From Sphingosinicella sp942492965 (GTDB lineage: Bacteria > Pseudomonadota > Alphaproteobacteria > Sphingomonadales > Sphingomonadaceae), in contig OW818656.1 of assembly GCA_942492965.1 (NCBI GenBank), positions 4,278,001-4,342,000 on the forward strand: 64,000 nucleotides of DNA. The letters are read 5' to 3'. Every line of letters starts with the position of its first letter. Position 1 is the stretch's first letter. The position numbers were made by a program, and so were the translations under genes. Shown one piece after another: positions 32,875 through 41,279 of this stretch. The notes under the pieces were generated by a model that was not told where the DNA came from, made no database searches, and worked only from the letters and a program-made list of their open reading frames with translations.

Positions 32875-33923
32875 TGCGCGGCCTGTATCGTTTTGGGCGC
32901 GCCGCGATGCGCCTGGAAGTTGTCGAGATCCTCGCGGATGCGGTGGGCGATGTCGTCCACCACGAGATCGTGCGCGACGCGGATGGCGTTCGCGAAGCCC
33001 TGCGCGGTGGCGCCGCCGTGGCTCTTCACGACAAGGCCGTTGAGGCCCAGGAAAACCGCGCCGTTGTGCGCATTGGGATCGAGGTGACTGCGCAGCGAGC
33101 GAAGCGCACCGCGCGACATGAAGAACCCTGCCATCGAAAAAATGCTGCTCTTGAACGCGCGGGTGAGAAGCTCGACGACGAGGCGCGCGGTGCCTTCGGC
33201 CGTCTTGAGGGCGATATTGCCCGAAAAGCCGTCGCTGACGATGACGTCGACGTCGCCCCTGCCGATCTTGTCGCCCTCGACGAAGCCGGCGAACTGCATG
33301 GGAAGGTCGGCGGAGCGCAGCAGCGCGGCAGCGTGCTTCAGCTCGTCGGTGCCCTTCAGGTCTTCCTCGCCGATGTTGAGCAGCGCGACGCGCGGCGAGG
33401 CAAGGCCGAGCACGGTGCGCGCGAAGGCGGCGCCCATCACGGCGAACTGAACAAGGTTCTCGGAGTCGCACTCGGCATTGGCGCCGAGGTCGAGCATCAC
33501 GGAATCGGTCTTGGCGGTCGGCAGCAGCGCGGCGAGCGCGGGCCGGTCGATGCCTGGCATGGTGCGCAGGCCGAGCTTGGCGATCGCCATCAGCGCGCCG
33601 GTGTTCCCGGCAGAGACGGCGGCGTGCGCCTCCCCAGCCTTCACGGCATCGACGGCAAGGCCCATCGAGGAGTGGCGCGCGCGGCGGAGCACCTGGCTCG
33701 GTTTGTCGGTGCCGAGGATTTCGCCGTCGGTATGGATGACGACTGCATCCCGCGCGACGAGCGGCGCTTTCGCGAGCTCGGCGCGGATCGCGTCCTCGCG
33801 GCCATAGAGCCGGAAACGGATATCGGGGTGGCGCGTGCGTGCGATTTCGGCGGCGGCGATGGTCACTGCCGGACCGCCGTCGCCACCCATGACGTCAAGC
33901 GCGATGACAGGCGCAGCCGTCAT
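32871..33923 (-). CDS. plsX: Phosphate acyltransferase PlsX
   Basis: A 350-residue enzyme making acyl-phosphate from acyl-ACP for phospholipid synthesis. The start VIALDVMGGDGGPAVTIAAA and the motifs SAGNTGALMA and SDGFSGNIALKTAEG are diagnostic. It lies between rpmF (30 bp upstream) and fabH (overlapping), the classical fatty acid/phospholipid operon. Confidence 0.96.
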   Translation of the reverse strand: MTAAPVIALDVMGGDGGPAVTIAAAEIARTRHPDIRFRLYGREDAIRAELAKAPLVARDAVVIHTDGEILGTDKPSQVLRRARHSSMGLAVDAVKAGEAHAAVSAGNTGALMAIAKLGLRTMPGIDRPALAALLPTAKTDSVMLDLGANAECDSENLVQFAVMGAAFARTVLGLASPRVALLNIGEEDLKGTDELKHAAALLRSADLPMQFAGFVEGDKIGRGDVDVIVSDGFSGNIALKTAEGTARLVVELLTRAFKSSIFSMAGFFMSRGALRSLRSHLDPNAHNGAVFLGLNGLVVKSHGGATAQGFANAIRVAHDLVVDDIAHRIREDLDNFQAHRGAPKTIQAAQ

Positions 33924-33953
33924 CGGACACCCCCCAAAGCGTTGTCCACCGGT

Positions 33954-34133
33954 TTAGGCGCCGGCTTCGACAACCTCTCGGCCGTTGTAGAAGCCGCAGG
34001 CCCCACACACGTTATGCGGAAGCTTGAGCTCGCCGCAGTTGGAGCATTCCTGGAACGTCGTCGCGCTGAGCGCGTGATGGCTACGACGCATATTCCGCCG
34101 CGACGGCGAGGTTTTTCTCTTAGGGACAGCCAT
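33954..34133 (-). CDS. rpmF: 50S ribosomal protein L32
   Basis: A short 59-residue gene. The start MAVPKRKTSPSRRNMRRSHH and the zinc-ribbon cysteines CSNCGELKLPHNVCGACG identify L32 unambiguously. It is the first gene of rpmF-plsX-fabH-ihfA-merR, coupling ribosome and lipid synthesis genes. Confidence 0.97.
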   Translation of the reverse strand: MAVPKRKTSPSRRNMRRSHHALSATTFQECSNCGELKLPHNVCGACGFYNGREVVEAGA

Positions 34134-34233
34134 GCGGCACCTGTTACCTTCAACGTGAATTTTCGTGTACCAGCCAGCCTTTCAGGACAATGCAAATTGC
34201 CCCGGAAACCCGCCGGATTCGGTTGAGCGCGCG

Positions 34234-34261
34234 AACATAGCGATTCATCGCCGCGATGCAA
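34234..34261 (-). promoter_or_regulatory. Promoter of rpmF operon
   Basis: On the minus strand TTGCAT (34256-34261), 16 nt, TATGTT (34234-34239). It gives a leader of about 95 nt before the rpmF ATG. Confidence 0.5.
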
Positions 34262-34291
34262 GTGGGCTTTCTGTTGCACGGTTCGTCTATA

Positions 34292-34963
34292 TCAGGCGCG
34301 CGCCAGAACCGCATCCGCGACGAACGGATTCGATTGCCGCTCCTGCCCGAACGTGGACATCGGGCCGTGCCCCGGCACGAACGCGGTGTCGTCGCCGAGC
34401 GGCCAGAGCTGCGTGCGGATGGAGTCGATCAGCGCCTGGTGATTGCCCTTCGGGAAGTCCGTGCGGCCGATCGATCCCTGGAACAGCACATCACCCACAA
34501 TGGCGAGGCGGCTTTCGGGATGATGGAAGATCACGTGGCCGGGTGTGTGGCCGGGGCAGTGGTAGACGTCGAGCGTCAGCTCGCCCACCGTCACGCTGTC
34601 GCCGCCGGAAAGCCAGCGGTCGGGCGTGAACGGGGCGGCGCCGGTGATGCCGTATTGCTGGCCGACGCTGCTCGCCATGTCGATCCAGAACTTGTCTTCG
34701 GGGTGCGGCCCCTCGATCGGCACGCCGAGCTCTGCGGCAAGCACGCCGGTAAGCCCGCAGTGGTCGATATGGCCGTGCGTCACCAGCAGCTTTTCGATGG
34801 TGACGCGGTACTGCGCCGCCGCCGCCTTCAGCTTGTCGAGGTCGCCGCCCGGATCGACGAACGCGCCGCGCATGGTGCGCGTGCACCAGAGCAACGTGCA
34901 GTTCTGCTCCAGCGGCGTGACCGGAACGATCGCTGCGGCGAGGGGGCGAGACTCTGACGTCAT
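34292..34963 (-). CDS. MBL fold metallo-hydrolase (glyoxalase II-like)
   Basis: A 223-residue metallo-beta-lactamase-fold protein. The metal-binding THGHIDH motif, a second histidine in CPGHTPGH, an aspartate in IVGDVLFQGSIGRTD and a final histidine in FVPGHGPMS are present. It resembles YcbL-type hydroxyacylglutathione hydrolases but lacks the long C-terminal substrate domain, so the thioester substrate is uncertain. It lies upstream of rpmF on the same strand, across the rpmF promoter. Confidence 0.88.
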   Translation of the reverse strand: MTSESRPLAAAIVPVTPLEQNCTLLWCTRTMRGAFVDPGGDLDKLKAAAAQYRVTIEKLLVTHGHIDHCGLTGVLAAELGVPIEGPHPEDKFWIDMASSVGQQYGITGAAPFTPDRWLSGGDSVTVGELTLDVYHCPGHTPGHVIFHHPESRLAIVGDVLFQGSIGRTDFPKGNHQALIDSIRTQLWPLGDDTAFVPGHGPMSTFGQERQSNPFVADAVLARA

Positions 34964-34996
34964 GCGCGCAGCAATGCGGCCCGCAAGGGTGGAATG

Positions 34997-36952
34997 TCAA
35001 CGGCTTGCAAGGGCACCCTGCGCCGTCCCCAGCAGGTAGCGTTGCCAGAACAGCACAGTCGCGAGGAACTGGTAGTCGGCATTCGGCTTCTTCTCGAAGC
35101 CGTGACCTTCGTCCGCCGCGACGACGTGCCACGCCGTCCCGCCGCGTGCGCGGAGCGCGGCAACGATCTGGTCCGCTTCGGAGGGCGGCACGCGCGGATC
35201 GTTCGCGCCGGTCACGACCAGCAGCGGCACGCGGATCCGGTCCGCGCGCGTCAGCGGCGAGATCGCCTTCAACTTGCGCCGCTCGGCGGGATCGCGCTCG
35301 TCCCCGTATTCGATGCGGCGCAGGTCGCGGCGATATTCACCGGTGCCTTCGAGGAAGGTCACGAAGTCGGAAATCCCGACGATGCTGACGCCCGCGCGGA
35401 AGTCCTTCGGGTAGCGGATCAGTGAGGCGAGCGTCATGTAGCCGCCATAAGACGCCCCGCTCACCGCCATGCGCGTCGTGTCGATGCCCGGATCACGGCG
35501 CAGCCGCTTCAGGAACGCGCCCACGTCGCGCACCGCGTGCTCCCGGCGAAACGGCCCGTCGTCGAGCGCGACGAAGGCCTTGCCGTAGCCAGTCGAGCCC
35601 CGCACGTTCGGGAAGAATAGCGCGACACCGAGTTCGTTCACCATATGGTTGCTGCGCCCGAGAAAGCCGGGGCGGGACTGCCCCTCCGGCCCGCCGTGAA
35701 ACACCATCACCAGCGGGCGCGGCCCCGGAAAGCGCAACGGATCGGGGCGGTAGAGCAGCCCGGAAACGGCAAGCCCGTCGAAGCTCTTCACCGTGACGAT
35801 CTCGGGCTCGACGCCCGGCGGCATGTCAACGCCGCTTTCCGTCCAGCGCGTGAGCTCGAGCCGGTCGGGGTCGAACGACCACACGTCGCCGGGCGAGGAA
35901 GCACTCGTCAGCGAAAAGCCGACCTCGCCCCACGGCGCGATCGAGAGGCCCGTGAGGATACCCCCGGGAAGTGCTGGCGCCGCACGTGGCCGCCCGGTCG
36001 CGAGATCGAGAAGGCGAAGCCGCGACAGGCCGTTCTCGTTTACGACATAGGCCAGGAAGCGGCCTTCGGGATCGATGCGGAAGTCTTCCACCGACCACTC
36101 GGTTTCGGGATTGAGCCGACGTGGGAGACCCGTCGCCCGGTCGATTTCGGCCAGATAGCGATGCTCCGCGCCGAAATCGGTGACAGCGAAAATGCGGCCG
36201 CCGGGCGCATAACGCGCCGATCCGAATGCGAACGGCTCGGCCGTCGGCGGCACCAGTGCCCGAAGCTGGCGCGTTTCGAGGTCGATTTCGAACAGGCGGC
36301 TGATCGCGACGGAGATGTAGTTATAGAGAAGCGCGCGTTTTCCGTCCGCGGAGAAGTCGGCAAAGCTCCAGCCGCCGCCCCGCCCTTCCATCACCAGCCG
36401 GTCGGTCGCGGGGTCGCGCGGGTCCATGATATGGAGGTCGGTGTCGAGGCCGGTGCGCCGCGTCGTCGAATAGCCGATGCGCTTGCCGTCCGCCGTCCAG
36501 CGGATACCGAGGTTGCGCCCGTCATCGCCCGTCAGGCTCACCATCCGGCCCGCATCGACACGGAAGATCTGGTACTGCTCGTCGCCCTGCCGATCCGCGA
36601 GCGCCAGCGTCACGTCGCCCGAAACCGGCGCGAACTCCCCGGCGATCACCGGCTGCTCGCCAAACGTGAGCTGTCGCGGCGCGGCGCCGGGCACGGCAAC
36701 CTCGTAAAGCTGGCGGCTGTCGTCGAGCCGCGCGCCGATCAGCACCGATCGCCGCACGGGGTGCCAGCCAAGCAGCCGCGCCGAGCGGTATTCGAGATAG
36801 GGCTTCGCCTGCTCCATCAGCGCCGCCGGCACGGCGGGAACGCCGCTCACCGTAAGCGCCGCGGGCGTTTCGACTGCGGCTGCGCGGGCATCATGCGGGA
36901 GAAGGCTTGCGGCAAGCGCGGCAAGACCTGCTAAGAACCACCCCCGGACCAT
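34997..36952 (-). CDS. S9 family peptidase (prolyl oligopeptidase family)
   Basis: A 651-residue exported serine peptidase. A signal peptide (about residues 1-24, ending DARA) is followed by a beta-propeller with WD40-like repeats (LGWHPVRRSVLIG, FADFSADGKRALL) and a C-terminal alpha/beta hydrolase. The catalytic Ser is in GASYGGYMTL, Asp in TGANDPRVPP and His in DEGHGF. It cleaves short peptides. The ATG at 36952 is used; a GTG six codons upstream would also give a signal peptide. It is divergent from the pabBC-like gene. Confidence 0.9.
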   Translation of the reverse strand: MVRGWFLAGLAALAASLLPHDARAAAVETPAALTVSGVPAVPAALMEQAKPYLEYRSARLLGWHPVRRSVLIGARLDDSRQLYEVAVPGAAPRQLTFGEQPVIAGEFAPVSGDVTLALADRQGDEQYQIFRVDAGRMVSLTGDDGRNLGIRWTADGKRIGYSTTRRTGLDTDLHIMDPRDPATDRLVMEGRGGGWSFADFSADGKRALLYNYISVAISRLFEIDLETRQLRALVPPTAEPFAFGSARYAPGGRIFAVTDFGAEHRYLAEIDRATGLPRRLNPETEWSVEDFRIDPEGRFLAYVVNENGLSRLRLLDLATGRPRAAPALPGGILTGLSIAPWGEVGFSLTSASSPGDVWSFDPDRLELTRWTESGVDMPPGVEPEIVTVKSFDGLAVSGLLYRPDPLRFPGPRPLVMVFHGGPEGQSRPGFLGRSNHMVNELGVALFFPNVRGSTGYGKAFVALDDGPFRREHAVRDVGAFLKRLRRDPGIDTTRMAVSGASYGGYMTLASLIRYPKDFRAGVSIVGISDFVTFLEGTGEYRRDLRRIEYGDERDPAERRKLKAISPLTRADRIRVPLLVVTGANDPRVPPSEADQIVAALRARGGTAWHVVAADEGHGFEKKPNADYQFLATVLFWQRYLLGTAQGALASR

Positions 36953-37018
36953 GACGCTTCGTTTTTTCACTTCCGCCACTCTACCGATTCCGCCGGCCTC
37001 CCGGCAACGGGTGTCGTT

Positions 37019-38776
37019 ATGCTGAGCGCGCCCTTCCTGGCGCTCGACGATGCGCGGGGAGACGGCGCGCGGCCGCTGACGCTCTACAGCGACGCGCACG
37101 AGATCATCACGGCGGCGAGGCGCGAAGATGTCCGCCCCGCGCTTGCCGCGCTGCGACGGCACGTCGATGCCGGTCGCCACGTCGCGGGTTTCCTTGCCTA
37201 CGAGGCCGGACACGCGCTGGAACCGCGCCTTTTCAGTATTCCTGAGCGCAGCGCCGAAACGCCGCTCGTCTGGTTCGGCGTTTTCGATGCGCCGCAGATG
37301 GTGCCGCCGGAGACGCTGCTGGGCGCCGCATTCGGGCGCGACGCGCGCGTGTCCGCGCCAGAGCCCGCATTGGACGCTGCACGATATGCCGCCGCGCTCG
37401 GCGAGGTGAAGGCGCTGATCGAAGCGGGGGACATCTACCAGGCCAACCTCACCTTCCCCACGCGTCTCGCCGTCGAAGGCCATCCGCTCGCGCTCTACGC
37501 CCGGCTGCGGCGCGCGCAGCGCATGGGCCACGGCGCCATCGTGTTCACCGGAGACGCGTGGATTCTCTCCTTCTCGCCCGAGCTGTTCTTCACGCTCTCC
37601 GGCGGCGTGCTTGAAACGCGTCCGATGAAGGGCACAGCGCCGCGCCGTCCGCTCGCCGCAGAGGACGCCGCCATGGCCGCCGCACTCGCCGCCGATCCCA
37701 AGAACCGCGCCGAAAACCTGATGATCACCGATCTCATCCGCAACGATCTCGCGCGCGTTGCCGAGGCGGGGTCGGTGACGGTGCGGAATGCGTTCGCGGT
37801 CGAGCGCTACCCAACGGTCCACCAGATGACGACGACGGTTGAAGCGCGGCTGCGCCAAGGCCTCGACGCCTTCGATGTGCTAGAGGCCCTGTTCCCCTGC
37901 GGCTCCATTACCGGCGCCCCCAAGATCCGCGCGATGGAGGTGATCGACGCGGTCGAGGCGCGCCCGCGCGGGGTCTACACGGGGTCGATCGGCGCGATCA
38001 GCCCCGGCGCCGCACATTTCAATGTCGCGATCCGCACGGTTGAAATTCGGAACCAAAACGCGACAATGGGCATTGGATCGGGCATTGTCGCGGACAGCGA
38101 CGCTGCGTCCGAATGGCGCGAGTGCGGAGAGAAGATGGCGTTCGTCAGCGCGTCGGGACGGCCGTTCCACCTCATCGAAACGATGGGCTTCACGCCCGAC
38201 GAGGGCATTGCCCACCTCTCGCTGCATCTCGAACGGCTGGAGCAATCCGCCGCGTGGCATGATTTCCACTTCGATCGACACGAAGTCCGCAACCTGCTGC
38301 AGGCCGCTGTCGGCGCGCTGCGCGCGCCCGCGCGCATCAAGTTGGTGCTGGCCGTCGGCGGCGCGGCGGCGGTGAGCTGCTCGCCCCCGCCCTCCCCGCC
38401 CGCTTCGGCGCGCGCCGCCATCGTGCCGTTGCCCGTGAAGCCCGCCGATCCCCGCCTCGCGCACAAGACGAGCGACCGCGCCTTCTACGATGCCGCGCGC
38501 CGCGCCTCCGGCATGGACGAGGTGATCTTCGAGCGCAGCGATGGCCGCCTCACCGAGGGCAGCTTCACCAATCTGTTCGTCGAGCGGGACGGCGTGCTGC
38601 TGACGCCCCCCGCGCGCGACGGCCTCCTTCCCGGCGTGCTCCGCCGCCACCTTCTCGAAACCGGCCGCGCCCGCGAAGCGTCTCTCACGCGCGCCGATCT
38701 CGAAGACGGATTCCTGCTCGGGAATGCCCTGCGCGGACTTTTTCGCGCCGCGCTGGTTGCCCCCGCAGGCGAGTGA
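37019..38776 (+). CDS. pabB: Aminodeoxychorismate synthase component I/aminodeoxychorismate lyase fusion
   Basis: A 585-residue fusion. Residues 1 to about 380 form a chorismate-binding enzyme (GDIYQANLTFPTRL, RPMKGTAPRR, LIRNDLARVAEAGSV, CGSITGAPKIRAMEVID). Residues about 385-585 form a PLP class IV lyase (PabC-like) with the lysine in HKTSDRAFYDAARR and the EGSFTNLFVERDG motif. Together they convert chorismate to 4-aminobenzoate for folate, using ammonia from a PabA elsewhere. The ATG at 37019 lacks a strong ribosome site. PabB-PabC fusions are known in proteobacteria. Confidence 0.93.
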   Translation: MLSAPFLALDDARGDGARPLTLYSDAHEIITAARREDVRPALAALRRHVDAGRHVAGFLAYEAGHALEPRLFSIPERSAETPLVWFGVFDAPQMVPPETLLGAAFGRDARVSAPEPALDAARYAAALGEVKALIEAGDIYQANLTFPTRLAVEGHPLALYARLRRAQRMGHGAIVFTGDAWILSFSPELFFTLSGGVLETRPMKGTAPRRPLAAEDAAMAAALAADPKNRAENLMITDLIRNDLARVAEAGSVTVRNAFAVERYPTVHQMTTTVEARLRQGLDAFDVLEALFPCGSITGAPKIRAMEVIDAVEARPRGVYTGSIGAISPGAAHFNVAIRTVEIRNQNATMGIGSGIVADSDAASEWRECGEKMAFVSASGRPFHLIETMGFTPDEGIAHLSLHLERLEQSAAWHDFHFDRHEVRNLLQAAVGALRAPARIKLVLAVGGAAAVSCSPPPSPPASARAAIVPLPVKPADPRLAHKTSDRAFYDAARRASGMDEVIFERSDGRLTEGSFTNLFVERDGVLLTPPARDGLLPGVLRRHLLETGRAREASLTRADLEDGFLLGNALRGLFRAALVAPAGE

Positions 38777-38815
38777 CTCTAAGAGGCCCGCGCACCTCTC
38801 ATGCGGAGCCTCCCG

Positions 38816-40021
38816 ATGACTTTCCTCTCCGACGCCATCCAGCGCATCCAGCCTTCCCCCACGCTCGTCGTCACGCAGAAGGCCGCAGCGCTCAAAGAGG
38901 CGGGGCGGAACGTCATTGGTCTCGGCGCGGGCGAGCCGGACATGCCGGTGCCGGATTTCGTTGCCGAGGCCGCCATCGCCGCCATTCGCGGCGGCCAGAA
39001 CAAATATACCAACGTCGATGGCACCAATGCGCTCAAGGAAGCCGTGCGCGGCAAGTTCAAGCGCGACAACAACCTCGATTACGGTCTCGATCAGGTCACG
39101 GTGAACGTCGGCGGCAAGCACACGATCTTCAACGCGCTGCTCGTGACGCTCAACCCCGGCGATGAAGTGATCATCCCCGCGCCCTACTGGGTGTCTTATC
39201 CCGATATCGTGCAGTTCTGCGCCGCGAAGCCGGTGTTCATCTCGGCCGGGATCGAGGCGGGCTTCAAGATCACGCCCGCGCAGCTCGAAGCGGCGATCAC
39301 GCCGAAAACGCGCTGGCTGATCCTGAATTCGCCGTCGAACCCCACGGGCGCCGTCTATACGCGCGATGAAATCGCCGCGCTCGGCGAGGTGCTGCGCCGC
39401 AATCCGCACGTGTGGATCCTCTCGGACGACATGTACGAGCACATCATTTACGATATCAAGTTCGCGACAATCGCTGACGTTTGCCCGGACCTTTACGACC
39501 GCACGCTCACCGTGAACGGCGCATCGAAGGCGTATTCGATGACCGGCTGGCGCATCGGCTTCGCGGGCGGCCCCGCGCAGCTCATCAAGGCGATCGCCAA
39601 GATCCAGTCGCAGTCGACCACGAACCCCTGCTCGATCGCGCAGGCGGCGGCAACGGCGGCGCTGAACGGCCCGCAGGACTTCCTGAAAGCGCGCGTCGAA
39701 ACCTTCCGCGGCCGCCGCGACCTCGTCGTGTCGATGCTGAACCAGACCGACGGTCTCAAGTGCGCGACGCCCGACGGCGCCTTCTACGTCTATCCCGACT
39801 GCACGGGCCTCATCGGCCGCAAGACGCCCTCGGGTACGACGCTCGCGACCGACGAAGACGTCGCGGGCTACCTGCTCGAAGCAGAGGGCGTTGCGGTCGT
39901 GCACGGCGGCGCCTTCGGCGTCTCACCCGCGTTCCGCATCTCCTACGCGACCTCGACCGAGCTTCTGGAAGACGCCTGCACCCGCATCCAGCGCGCGTGC
40001 GGAGCGCTGAAAGCCGCCTAA
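38816..40021 (+). CDS. aspC: Pyridoxal phosphate-dependent aspartate aminotransferase
   Basis: A 401-residue class I aminotransferase (Ib type). NSPSNPTGAVY, SDDMYEHIIYD and the PLP lysine in NGASKAYSMTGWRIGF are clear, and the C-terminal FRISYATS carries the carboxylate-binding Arg. It interconverts aspartate/oxaloacetate with glutamate/2-oxoglutarate; similar enzymes also accept prephenate. I prefer the ATG at 38816 (GGAG seven bases upstream) to that at 38801. It ends 1 bp from the convergent DUF445 gene. Confidence 0.93.
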   Translation: MTFLSDAIQRIQPSPTLVVTQKAAALKEAGRNVIGLGAGEPDMPVPDFVAEAAIAAIRGGQNKYTNVDGTNALKEAVRGKFKRDNNLDYGLDQVTVNVGGKHTIFNALLVTLNPGDEVIIPAPYWVSYPDIVQFCAAKPVFISAGIEAGFKITPAQLEAAITPKTRWLILNSPSNPTGAVYTRDEIAALGEVLRRNPHVWILSDDMYEHIIYDIKFATIADVCPDLYDRTLTVNGASKAYSMTGWRIGFAGGPAQLIKAIAKIQSQSTTNPCSIAQAAATAALNGPQDFLKARVETFRGRRDLVVSMLNQTDGLKCATPDGAFYVYPDCTGLIGRKTPSGTTLATDEDVAGYLLEAEGVAVVHGGAFGVSPAFRISYATSTELLEDACTRIQRACGALKAA

Positions 40022-40022
40022 A

Positions 40023-41249
40023 TCAGAGCAATTCCGTCACCGCATGGATGGTGAGGCCGACGAGGCCGCCCACCAGCGTGCCGTTGATGCGGATGAACTG
40101 GAGGTCGCGGCCCACTGCGGCTTCGACGCGCTCGGTGACGGTATCCGCGTCCCAGCTCCGCACGGTGTCGGAAACGATGCGCACAAGCTCGTCGCCGTAA
40201 TCGGCGACAACGCCCACGATCGCGCGCCGCGCGTATTTGTTGAGCGCGCCCCGTAGCACCGGGTCGTTCTCGATGGTCTTGCCGATATGGCGCGCCGCCT
40301 CGCCGACGCGCCCCGCGAGCACCTGCTCCGGGTCGGCGAGCGACGCACGCAGCGATGCCTTGGCGTTCGTCCAGATGCCGTCGAGAAAACCGCCAAGCTC
40401 GGGATTGTCGATCACCTCGAGCTTCAGCGTCTCGATGCGCGCCTGCGTTTCCGATTCGAACTGCATGTCGAACGCGAGATCCTTCAGCGCCACCATCACC
40501 TTCAGGCGCAGCGGGTGCTCGGGGTCTGCCGACATTTCGTTGAGGAGCCGCCGCAGCGCCTCGATGATCGAGTTCGCCAGACGCTCATCGAGCGAGGCCA
40601 GCCGCAGCAGCCACATCGTCCGCGCCTCCACGAGATCGCGGATCAGCCCCTCGTTCTGATCGAGCACGCGCGCGAGCCACGTGATCCCGGAATCGACGAG
40701 CGGCTGCAGCCGGCCTTCGTCGATCGAGCGGTCGAGCACGCGTCCTATCAGGGGCGCGAGTTCGAATCGGCGCAGGTTGCCGCCGATCGCGCCGCGTATC
40801 CAGCCCGAGACGGCCTCGTTGTCGAGCGCGTCGAGAAGCTGGATGCCGAGCTTGCCGATGCTACCGCTGAGGCGCGTCTCGGCGGGCGGCGCAGAGAGCC
40901 AGCGGCCGACGGCGCCCGCCATGTCCACGCCCCGCATCCGGCGCGCAACGATCGCGGGCTTCAGGAAGTTCGTTTTCAGGAATGTGGCGAGGTTATCGCC
41001 GAGCCGGTCCTTGTTCTTCGGGATGATCGCCGTGTGCGGGATCGGCAGCCCGAGCGGGTGGCGGAACAGCGCCGTCACCGCGAACCAGTCCGCAAGTCCG
41101 CCGACCATCGCCGCCTCGGCGAAGGATTCGACGTAGGGCGCCCAGACATATGTCTCGCCGAGCAGGCGCGCCGCCACGAACACCGCCGCCATCATCAGCA
41201 GCATTCCCGTCGCCACGACCTTCATGTGCCGCGCCGGGTCGGCGTTCAC
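40023..41249 (-). CDS. DUF445 domain-containing membrane protein
   Basis: A 408-residue protein. An N-terminal hydrophobic segment (VATGMLLMMAAVFVAARLL) and the DUF445 signature AEAAMVGGLADWFAVTALFRHPLG with PHTAIIPKNKDRLGDNLA are followed by a long helical middle and a C-terminal hydrophobic anchor (GTLVGGLVGLTIHAVTELL). Biochemical function is unknown. The membrane-anchored ends suggest an envelope protein. It is downstream of the RND pump on the same strand. Confidence 0.9.
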   Translation of the reverse strand: MNADPARHMKVVATGMLLMMAAVFVAARLLGETYVWAPYVESFAEAAMVGGLADWFAVTALFRHPLGLPIPHTAIIPKNKDRLGDNLATFLKTNFLKPAIVARRMRGVDMAGAVGRWLSAPPAETRLSGSIGKLGIQLLDALDNEAVSGWIRGAIGGNLRRFELAPLIGRVLDRSIDEGRLQPLVDSGITWLARVLDQNEGLIRDLVEARTMWLLRLASLDERLANSIIEALRRLLNEMSADPEHPLRLKVMVALKDLAFDMQFESETQARIETLKLEVIDNPELGGFLDGIWTNAKASLRASLADPEQVLAGRVGEAARHIGKTIENDPVLRGALNKYARRAIVGVVADYGDELVRIVSDTVRSWDADTVTERVEAAVGRDLQFIRINGTLVGGLVGLTIHAVTELL

Positions 41250-41279
41250 CCATGTGCGCGCTGAACCGATCGCCCCGTC

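Noticed and set aside
37880..39904. 674-codon minus-strand frame
   Set aside because: Antisense of the pabB fusion and aspC genes, crossing both; no domains.
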